Assembly (NCBI GenBank): GCA_035720425.1
Contig: DASTOB010000047.1
Span: 1-7,062 of the forward strand
DNA length: 7,062 nt
Origin: DASTOB01 sp035720425
GTDB lineage: Bacteria > Chloroflexota > Limnocylindria > Limnocylindrales > CSP1-4
Reading direction: 5' to 3'
The translations under genes and the position numbers were made by a program. Positions 1 to 5,740 of this stretch are shown here, in pieces. A model generated the notes under the pieces. It ran no database searches. It worked only from the letters and a program-made list of their open reading frames with translations, and was not told the DNA's origin. Within the stretch, counting starts at the first letter, position 1. The number at the start of each line of letters is the position of its first letter.

Positions 1-211
1 GCTCGAACTTGACGAAACCGTTACGCCGAGCCCGGTCAACCCGATCGGCGTGAAGGGCGTTGGCGAGGCCGGCGCGATCGCGAGCACCGCCGCGGTCGCC
101 AACGCCGTCGTCGATGCGCTGAGCCCGCTCGGGATCAGACACCTCGACATGCCATACACGTCGCAGACGGTCTGGCGCGCGATCCAGGCCGCGAAGGGAG
201 GCCAGGCATGA
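1..211 (+). CDS. coxL: Molybdenum hydroxylase large subunit, CoxL/xanthine dehydrogenase family (C-terminal end only)
   Basis: Only the last 69 codons are present, read from base 2 to the TGA at 209-211; the 5' part lies outside the window. The visible tail carries the family signature GVKGVGEAGAIAS (residues 16-28 of the fragment). The glutamate in GVGEAG (fragment residue 22) corresponds to the conserved active-site base next to the molybdenum in this family. After it comes the usual ending of the form NAVVDAL, then DMPYT and VWRAI. The subunit would bind the molybdopterin cytosine dinucleotide cofactor and hydroxylate or oxidise a small substrate in the cytoplasm as part of an L-M-S complex. 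True form I CO dehydrogenases, as I remember them, end differently (GVGESPHVGG type), so this looks like the form II or xanthine-dehydrogenase-like branch. The diagnostic active-site loop (AYxCSFR versus AYRGAGR) is not in the window, so substrate cannot be assigned. The stop overlaps the next start as ATGA. Confidence 0.93.
   Translation, partial: LELDETVTPSPVNPIGVKGVGEAGAIASTAAVANAVVDALSPLGIRHLDMPYTSQTVWRAIQAAKGGQA
194..201 (+). promoter_or_regulatory. Ribosome binding site for the FAD-binding subunit
   Basis: AAGGGAGG lies inside the last codons of the large-subunit gene, six bases ahead of the ATG at 208. It is one of only two strong Shine-Dalgarno matches in the window. It supports the chosen start, which overlaps the upstream stop as ATGA. 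Confidence 0.75.
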
Positions 212-1068
212 TCCCCGCCGCCTTCGACTACGTCCGGGCCGGTTCGATCGACCAGGCACTCGACCTGATCGCCAGGCCCGGGGCCAAGGCACTCGCCGGC
301 GGGCAAAGCCTGCTCCCGCTCATGAAGCTCCGCCTGGCCAGGCCGGAGACGCTCGTCGACATCGGCCGGATCGAGGAGCTGCGGGGGGTGCGCCAGCTCC
401 CGGACGGGCGCCTCGCCGTCGGCGCTCTGACGACGTACGCAGAGCTCATGGACTCGCCGGCGCGGCACTACGGGCTGCTCCGCGACGCCCTGCCGGACAT
501 CGGCGACGTCCAGGTCCGCAACCTCGGCACGGTCGGCGGCGCGATCGCCCACTGCGATCCGGCGTCGGACCTGCCGGCGTGTCTGCTCGCCCTCGACGCG
601 GAGATCGTCATCCGCTCGAAGCGGGGCGAGCGATCGTCGACGTGCAACGGCTTCTTCCATGGGGCGTTCGTGACGGACCTGGCCCCGGACGAGCTGGTGA
701 CCGAGATCCGTCTTCCGCAGGGGCGGGACGATGCCGGCTCGGCGTACGTTTCGCTCACCCAGCCGGCGTCGGGCTACTCGATGGTGGGCGTCGCCGCGAT
801 CGTGTTTCGGTCCTCCGGCGCATCGGCCATCGAGGGCGCCAGCGTCGCGCTGACCGGCGTCCACGAGCACCCGTACCGGGCGCCGGAGGTGGAGGCGGCA
901 CTCGTCGGCACCGACGGCTCCGCCGATGCCATCCGCGCCGCCGCCGAACACGCCACGGTCGGCGTCGAGGTCAGCTCCGACATCCACGCCGACGCCGCAT
1001 ATCGGACCGCGATGGCGAAGGTCTACACGGCACGGGCGATCGAGCGCGCCCTGTCCCGGCTCGACTAG
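208..1068 (+). CDS. coxM: FAD-binding medium subunit of a molybdenum hydroxylase (CoxM/CutM type)
   Basis: This 286-residue protein has the usual length of the family, near 290. It would bind FAD and pass electrons from the 2Fe-2S subunit to an external acceptor. The first ~175 residues form the FAD-binding domain, with AGGQS at residues 30-34 followed by LLPLMKLRLA, and NLGTVGG at 105-111 followed by AHCDPASDLPA; both motifs contact FAD in this family. Residues ~178-284 match the CO dehydrogenase flavoprotein C-terminal domain. Form I CO dehydrogenases typically have AGGHS at the first site, and glutamine here agrees with the form II-like tail of the neighbouring large subunit. The ATG overlaps the large-subunit stop (ATGA) and has a strong Shine-Dalgarno sequence, so the two subunits are probably made in step. 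Gene order L then M is unlike the M-S-L order of Oligotropha; no small subunit follows. Confidence 0.95.
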   Translation: MIPAAFDYVRAGSIDQALDLIARPGAKALAGGQSLLPLMKLRLARPETLVDIGRIEELRGVRQLPDGRLAVGALTTYAELMDSPARHYGLLRDALPDIGDVQVRNLGTVGGAIAHCDPASDLPACLLALDAEIVIRSKRGERSSTCNGFFHGAFVTDLAPDELVTEIRLPQGRDDAGSAYVSLTQPASGYSMVGVAAIVFRSSGASAIEGASVALTGVHEHPYRAPEVEAALVGTDGSADAIRAAAEHATVGVEVSSDIHADAAYRTAMAKVYTARAIERALSRLD

Positions 1069-1086
1069 CTCCGCGACCGGATCCGG

Positions 1087-2130
1087 GTGCGAGTCGAGCG
1101 AATCCGGCCCGACTCGCGCCCGCGCGCCGGCCTCGCCGGCGCGGTGCTGACGCGTGACCTCCGGGTCGGTGGAGAGCGCTGGCATAAGGGCCGGCGTCTG
1201 TCGGCCGACGATCTCGCCGCCCTGGCGGCCGATCCCTCCGGGCTGCCGCCCGGCGGGGTGACGGTGGCCGTCCCGGAACCGGGCGACCTCCACGAGGACG
1301 AGGCCGCGCTCCGCCTTGCGGCGGCGGTCGGCGGCGAGGGGCTCACCCGGCGTGGACCGGCCGAGAGCCGGGTCGACCTGCTCGCCGCGGTCGACGGGGT
1401 GCTCCACGTTCGGACTCGTGAGCTCGAGCTCCTCAACCGGATCGATCCGCTCGAGGTGTTCACCGCCTACGACGGATCGGTCGTCGCCGCCGGCGACCTC
1501 GTCGCGTCGATCAAGGTCGCCCCGCACCTCGTCGAGGAGGCGCTCGTCATTGCCGGGGAGCGGCTGGCCCGTAACGGCCGCCGGCCCCTGGTCCGGGTGG
1601 CGGGGTTCCGCCCGATGCGGGTCGGCGTCGTGGTCCGCGAGGCCGTCCGGAGCGTCGCGCGCGAGCGGTTCGAGGCGAGCGTCCGGGCCAAGGTCGAGTC
1701 GCTCGGTTCGACGATTGTCGACATCGTCTACGTCGAGTCGGACGAGGCGGTCGAGGCGGCCCTCCAGGAGATGCTGCGGAACGGCGTCGACCTCGTCCTC
1801 ACCGCCGGCGGCGGCAGCACGGACCCGCTCGACCCCTTCTTCGTCGCGATCGACGACCTTGGCGGCGAGATCGTCCGGCGTGGCGTCCCGTCCCACCCGG
1901 GCTCGATGCTCTGGCTCGGGCGCGTCGGCGGCGCAGCCGTCCTGGGTCTGCCGACGTGCGGGGCCTACTCGAAGGCCACCGCGGCGGACCTCGTCCTGCC
2001 ACGGCTCCTCACCGGCGAGCGACCCGGCCCGCGCCTCGTCTCCCCGCTCGGCCACGGCGGGATCCTCACCCGCAGCCAGCGCTTCCGCTTTCCGTCGTAT
2101 GCCCGCGACCTCGACGCCCCGGACGGCTGA
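1087..2130 (+). CDS. Molybdopterin-binding protein with MoaB/MoeA-like domain, cox-cluster type
   Basis: This 347-residue protein starts at GTG 1087, 18 bases after the coxM TAG and in the same frame; no start codon lies between, and no clear Shine-Dalgarno sequence is seen. Residues ~14-60 (AGAVLTRDLRVGG, then a WHKGRRLSADDLAAL stretch) resemble the N-terminus of MoeA-like proteins. Residues ~180-320 form the MoCF (MoaB/Mog) fold: TAGGGSTDPLDP at 239-250 takes the place of the TSGG loop of MoeA, GVPSHPGSMLWLG at 266-278 the metal and pterin loop, and GLPTCGAYSK at 287-296 the GLPGNP loop. The altered loops and the absence of a MoeA C-terminal domain suggest cofactor binding or hand-over rather than standard molybdate insertion; that is inference. 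In Alphaproteobacteria I recall this same protein as the N-terminal half of a fusion with a MobA-like nucleotidyltransferase; here the partner domain is encoded at 5737. Likely cytoplasmic. Confidence 0.85.
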   Translation: MRVERIRPDSRPRAGLAGAVLTRDLRVGGERWHKGRRLSADDLAALAADPSGLPPGGVTVAVPEPGDLHEDEAALRLAAAVGGEGLTRRGPAESRVDLLAAVDGVLHVRTRELELLNRIDPLEVFTAYDGSVVAAGDLVASIKVAPHLVEEALVIAGERLARNGRRPLVRVAGFRPMRVGVVVREAVRSVARERFEASVRAKVESLGSTIVDIVYVESDEAVEAALQEMLRNGVDLVLTAGGGSTDPLDPFFVAIDDLGGEIVRRGVPSHPGSMLWLGRVGGAAVLGLPTCGAYSKATAADLVLPRLLTGERPGPRLVSPLGHGGILTRSQRFRFPSYARDLDAPDG

Positions 2131-2137
2131 AGCAGGG

Positions 2138-2143
2138 TACGAT
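2138..2143 (+). promoter_or_regulatory. Possible -10 element (TACGAT) just ahead of the AAA+ ATPase gene
   Basis: TACGAT sits in the 22-base gap between the MPT-binding gene and the ATPase gene and ends nine bases before ATG 2153. A start of transcription six or seven bases downstream would give a leaderless or near-leaderless mRNA, which would fit the lack of a Shine-Dalgarno sequence there. No convincing -35 hexamer was found at the expected distance, and in such GC-rich DNA a TANNNT match can occur by chance. Confidence 0.25.
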
Positions 2144-2152
2144 CCACCGACC

Positions 2153-3088
2153 ATGAGCGACCGCGACAGCCGGGCCGCCGGCACCCGTTCGATCGAGGCG
2201 ATCCAGGACGACTTCCGCGAGCGCGGTTACATCTGCGACCGCTCGCTCGCCACGGCGGTCTTCCTCGCGCTCGAACTCGGCCGGCCGATCCTCCTCGAGG
2301 GCGAGGCCGGCGTCGGCAAGACGGAACTCGCCAAGGTCCTCGCGCTCAGCCTCGGCGCGCGCCTCATCCGCCTCCAGTGCTACGAGGGGCTCGACGTCAA
2401 CACCGCCGTCTACGAGTGGAACTACCCGCGCCAGATGCTCGAGATCCGCCTCCTCGAGGCGCGCGGCGAGATCGCCAAGGCGACGGCGCACGACATCTTC
2501 GGCCCGGAGTTCCTCCTCCGTCGGCCGCTCCTCCAGGCACTCGAGGCCGCGGACGGCGTCGACGGCGCGACGGCAGTCCCGCCGGTCCTGCTCATCGACG
2601 AGATCGACCGCGCGGACGAGGAGTTCGAGGCCTACCTCCTCGAGATCCTGTCCGACTTCCAGGTGACCGTGCCGGAGATCGGGACGATCCGGGCCGAGCA
2701 GCCGCCGCGAGTGGTCCTCACGAGCAACCGCACCCGCGAGGTCCACGACGCGCTCAAGCGTCGCTGCCTCTACCACTGGATCGACTACCCCACCCGTCAG
2801 AAGGAGTTCGAGATCGTCCTCGCCCGCGTGCCGGACGCGCCGGAACGGCTCGCTCGCGAGGTGGTCGAGTTCGTCCATCGGCTGCGCGAGGCAGACCTCA
2901 CGAAGGTGCCGGGCATCGCCGAGACGCTCGACTGGGCGGCCGCGCTCATGTCGCTCGGCGCGCGCGAGCTCGCGCCGGAGCTCGTCGACGAGACGCTCGG
3001 CGTCGTCCTCAAGTACGAGGAGGACATCCGGCAGGTGCGTGGCGACACGGCCCGGCGCTACCTCGCCGAGGCCTCGGTCCGACCCTGA
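2153..3088 (+). CDS. coxD: MoxR-family AAA+ ATPase, CoxD type
   Basis: The 311-residue product is a compact AAA+ ATPase of the MoxR/CoxD group. Visible parts in order: Walker A GEAGVGKT at residues 50-57, a YEGLDVNTAVYEWNY segment at 77-91 typical of the CoxD branch, Walker B VLLIDEID at 145-152, sensor 1 LTSNRTREV at 189-197, and the arginine pair in LKRRC (203-204) that fits the arginine finger. A helical lid domain fills the rest. In Oligotropha carboxidovorans CoxD is a membrane-associated ATPase needed to build the sulfurated metal centre of CO dehydrogenase; by family, this one likely remodels the apo-hydroxylase. It is followed 33 bases later by its usual VWA partner. ATG 2153 is chosen because it begins the family-like N-terminus; the open frame continues upstream through the other-frame DNA of the previous gene, which is a GC effect. 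No Shine-Dalgarno sequence is evident. Confidence 0.94.
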   Translation: MSDRDSRAAGTRSIEAIQDDFRERGYICDRSLATAVFLALELGRPILLEGEAGVGKTELAKVLALSLGARLIRLQCYEGLDVNTAVYEWNYPRQMLEIRLLEARGEIAKATAHDIFGPEFLLRRPLLQALEAADGVDGATAVPPVLLIDEIDRADEEFEAYLLEILSDFQVTVPEIGTIRAEQPPRVVLTSNRTREVHDALKRRCLYHWIDYPTRQKEFEIVLARVPDAPERLAREVVEFVHRLREADLTKVPGIAETLDWAAALMSLGARELAPELVDETLGVVLKYEEDIRQVRGDTARRYLAEASVRP

Positions 3089-3121
3089 CGGGAGACGGCC
3101 GACGGACCGACTGGACGACCG

Positions 3122-4507
3122 ATGACGACCGATCCGGCGATCGCCCGAACGCCACGTGGCGAGGAGTTCGACGGCCGGCGGTTGCTCGGTGCGGCGGTCG
3201 ACTTCGGGCGGGCGCTGCGTGCCGCCGGGCTGGCGGTGGACCTCGGGGCGGAGATCGACTTCGCGCGGGCGCTCGGGCTCGTCCATCTCGCCGAGCGTGA
3301 CGAGGTGCGCGCGGCGGGCGCGGCTGTGTTCGTCCGCCGACGCGACGACCGGGCCGCCTACGACCGCGTGTTCGACCGGTTCTGGCGGGCGCGCCGACCG
3401 TTCCCGAGCGACGGACCCGCGTCGCCGACCACGCTGCCGGAGCCGGAAACCGTCGAGCCGCCGGACGAGGGGGCCGATGCAGAACCGGAGGCCGGGACGG
3501 ACGAGGCGGGGGCGGATCGCGAGGCCGGGACCGCGATCGCCGGCTACGAGGACCTGCCCCCGGACGATGAGGGCCCGGTCGAGGGGGTCATCGCCGCGCC
3601 GGACGCGTACAGCGCGGGCGAGCTGCTCCGCCACCGCGAGTTCGACAAGATGACGGCCGCCGAGCTCCGCGACGCGGAACGCCTCGTCGACCTGCTCGTG
3701 CCGCGCCTCGAGCAGCGCCGGACCCGGCGCTACGAGCTCCACGACCATGGCCGCCTCCTCGCCCCGCGGGCGATGTTCCGGCGCAACCTCGCCACCGGCG
3801 GCCAGCTCACGACGTGGGTCTGGCAGCGGCCGGCGCGGCGCCCGCGCCCGATCGTGGTCCTGTGCGACATCTCGGGCTCGATGGAGCGCCACTCCCGCCT
3901 GCTCCTGCGCTTCATCCAGGCTCTCGCGGCGTCGTCCGCCGTGCGGACGGAGTCGTTCGTGTTCGGCACGCGTCTCACGCGGGTGACGCGACTCCTGCGC
4001 GACCGCGACCGCGACCGGGCGCTCGGCCGGGTCGCCGAATCGGTCAACGACTGGGCCGGCGGGACGCGGATCGGCGAGTCGTTCCGCGAGTTCAACCTGC
4101 GCTGGGCGCGCCGGACGCTCCGGACGAGCGGCGTCGTCATCGTCGTGTCGGACGGCTGGGACCGCGGCGACCCGCTGCTCGTCGAGACCGAGACGGCCCG
4201 GCTGCGGCGGAACTGCCACCGGCTCGTGTGGCTCAATCCGCTGGCCGGGACGCCCGGCTACCAGCCCCTCGCGGCCGGGATGCGCGCCGCCTATCCGTAC
4301 ATCGACGATTTCCTGCCGGCCGGGACCGTTGCGAGCCTCGAGCGCCTCGGCGAGATCCTCGCCGGCGTCCGTGCCGGCGACACGCGGCGCGGCGGGGAGG
4401 CGGCGGCGACCGTGACCTCCGCCGGCCCGAGCCATCCGATCCGCGTGCCCGTTGCCCTCGACACGGCGGCCGGCGACCCGTCCGTCGCGCGACCGCTCAC
4501 CCGCTGA
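3122..4507 (+). CDS. coxE: CoxE-type von Willebrand factor A protein
   Basis: This 461-residue protein belongs to the CoxE VWA family, partners of CoxD/MoxR ATPases. Residues 1-93 form an N-terminal helical region. Residues ~96-160 are a proline- and acid-rich linker, probably disordered. Residues ~163-240 hold the conserved pre-VWA segment (FDKMTAAELRDAERLVDLL and RTRRYELHDHGR). The VWA domain starts near 244. Its MIDAS metal site is complete: D249-x-S251-x-S253 (DISGS), T315 in GGTRIG, and D344 in VSDGW. It then ends with the family-typical GYQPLAAGM and PYIDDFLPA. About 40 residues after ~420 are low complexity and not obviously conserved. The role is probably to dock the ATPase on the apo-hydroxylase. 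ATG 3122 is the first possible start after the coxD stop, 33 bases upstream in the same frame; the only GGAG (3091-3094) is too far away to be a normal ribosome site. No signal peptide or membrane segment is seen. Confidence 0.94.
   Translation: MTTDPAIARTPRGEEFDGRRLLGAAVDFGRALRAAGLAVDLGAEIDFARALGLVHLAERDEVRAAGAAVFVRRRDDRAAYDRVFDRFWRARRPFPSDGPASPTTLPEPETVEPPDEGADAEPEAGTDEAGADREAGTAIAGYEDLPPDDEGPVEGVIAAPDAYSAGELLRHREFDKMTAAELRDAERLVDLLVPRLEQRRTRRYELHDHGRLLAPRAMFRRNLATGGQLTTWVWQRPARRPRPIVVLCDISGSMERHSRLLLRFIQALAASSAVRTESFVFGTRLTRVTRLLRDRDRDRALGRVAESVNDWAGGTRIGESFREFNLRWARRTLRTSGVVIVVSDGWDRGDPLLVETETARLRRNCHRLVWLNPLAGTPGYQPLAAGMRAAYPYIDDFLPAGTVASLERLGEILAGVRAGDTRRGGEAAATVTSAGPSHPIRVPVALDTAAGDPSVARPLTR
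3998..4015 (+). repeat. Short tandem repeat, three copies of CGCGAC, inside coxE
   Basis: Three perfect hexamers in a row encode the charged stretch RDRDRDR in the VWA domain. The repeat is in frame, so gain or loss of a unit would add or remove two residues without breaking the gene. It may be only a codon-usage coincidence. Confidence 0.6.
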
Positions 4508-4552
4508 ACCGCGTCCGCCGCACCGCCGCGGGCCGACCGCGCCCCACCTGAC

Positions 4553-4557
4553 AGGAG
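4553..4557 (+). promoter_or_regulatory. Ribosome binding site for xdhC
   Basis: AGGAG lies seven bases ahead of ATG 4565, in the 57-base gap after coxE. This is the largest gap in the window. The rest of it is GC-rich, with no -10-like element and no hairpin followed by T residues that I can see. Confidence 0.8.
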
Positions 4558-4564
4558 ACCGACG

Positions 4565-5740
4565 ATGAAGGAGCTGATCGATACCCTCGAAGCGTGGCGG
4601 TCCGACGGTGTCGAGGCCGGACGGGCGGTCGTCGTGCGGACGTTCGGGTCCGCCCCGCGCCCGGAAGGCGCCGTGCTCGTCTACGCGGCCGACGGACGGA
4701 TCGCCGGTTCGGTCAGCGGTGGCTGCGTCGAGGGCGCGGCGGCCGAGGAGATCGAGCGTGCCCGCGCGACCGGCCGGGCGCGCGTCATCCGCTACGGCAT
4801 TAGCGACGAGCAGGCGTGGGACGTGGGCCTCGCCTGCGGCGGGACGATCGACGTCCTTGTCGAGCCGGTCGTGCCGGCGCCGGTCATCGCCGCGGCGACG
4901 GGCGCTGCGACCCGCGAGCCCGGCGCGGCGACCGGAACGTCCGTGGTCACGCCGCTGCCGGCCGATGCGCCGCCGCCGTCGTTCGGGCCGCACGAGCCGG
5001 GCGACGGTGCCCCGCCGGCGCTCCAGCTGCGCGTCCGCGACGACGGCCAGCTCGAGGGCACGCTCGGCGATCCGGTCCTCGATGCGGAGCTCGTCGCGAT
5101 CGGGCTCGAGGCGCTCGAGCGGGGCACCTCGCGCACGGTCGAGCTCGGCGGGCGCCAGCTGTTCGTCGAGGCCTTCCCGGTTCGGCCGCGACTCGTCATC
5201 GTCGGAGCCGTCCAGGTGGCGATGTCGCTCGCGGCGATGGCCCGCGAGCTCGGTTACGAGACGGTCGTCGTCGACGGGCGTGAGGCGTTCGCCACCCGCG
5301 AACGGTTCCCCGATGTCGACCGCCTCGAGGTGGGCTGGCCGGACGAGATCGCCGAGTCGATCGGCCTCGGGCCGCGCGACGCGGTCGCGGTCCTGACCCA
5401 CGACGTGAAGTTCGACGAACCGGCGATCGTCGAGGCGCTCCGGCGCGGCTGCCGCTACGTCGGCGCGGTGGGCTCGCGCAAGACCCAGGCGGATCGCCGG
5501 GCGCGATTGCTCGCCGCCGGGGTGGGGGAGGACGCGCTGGCGCGCCTGCGCGGTCCGATCGGGCTCGACCTCGGTGGCCGCGCGCCGGCCGAGACAGCCG
5601 TCGCGATCCTCGCCGAGATCGTCGCCGCCCGGTACGGCGGGACGGGACGGCCGATGCGCGACCTCGTCATCGAGCGCGCCCGCGGGGATGGGTCCGCGGC
5701 CGCGACCGATTCGGTTCGCTCCGCCGTCACGGCCGGATGA
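4565..5740 (+). CDS. xdhC: XdhC/CoxF-type molybdenum cofactor insertion protein
   Basis: This 391-residue protein has both family domains. The N-terminal XdhC/CoxI domain shows FGSAPRPEG at residues 27-35, SGGCVEG with Cys54, and GLACGG with Cys91. A ~110-residue middle region with a proline- and alanine-rich stretch follows. The C-terminal Rossmann domain begins at LVIVGAVQVA (210-219) and continues with VVDGREAFATRERFP, GSRKT at 303-307, and a PIGLDLGGRAPAE segment followed by ILAEIVAARYG. In Rhodobacter, XdhC binds the molybdenum cofactor, protects its sulfurated form and delivers it to xanthine dehydrogenase; CoxF plays a similar part for CO dehydrogenase. The family Rossmann loop usually has histidine where this protein has Gln217 (GAVQVA versus GAxHVA/GAVHIA), a small departure. 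The ATG has a good Shine-Dalgarno sequence. The stop overlaps the next start as ATGA, tying cofactor insertion to the nucleotidyltransferase. coxF would be an equally fair name. Confidence 0.94.
   Translation: MKELIDTLEAWRSDGVEAGRAVVVRTFGSAPRPEGAVLVYAADGRIAGSVSGGCVEGAAAEEIERARATGRARVIRYGISDEQAWDVGLACGGTIDVLVEPVVPAPVIAAATGAATREPGAATGTSVVTPLPADAPPPSFGPHEPGDGAPPALQLRVRDDGQLEGTLGDPVLDAELVAIGLEALERGTSRTVELGGRQLFVEAFPVRPRLVIVGAVQVAMSLAAMARELGYETVVVDGREAFATRERFPDVDRLEVGWPDEIAESIGLGPRDAVAVLTHDVKFDEPAIVEALRRGCRYVGAVGSRKTQADRRARLLAAGVGEDALARLRGPIGLDLGGRAPAETAVAILAEIVAARYGGTGRPMRDLVIERARGDGSAAATDSVRSAVTAG

Noticed and set aside
579..1157. A 192-codon + strand frame overlapping coxM
   Set aside because: Almost wholly arginine, glycine and proline; a shadow of coxM with no motif.
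1316..2152. Upstream extension of the coxD reading frame to a start at 1316
   Set aside because: The extra ~279 residues are serine- and arginine-rich and overlap the MPT-binding gene in another frame. The family-like N-terminus begins at ATG 2153.
4508..4564. Terminator or second promoter in the coxE-xdhC gap
   Set aside because: No stem-loop with a T run and no -10-like hexamer is visible; only the AGGAG ribosome site stands out.
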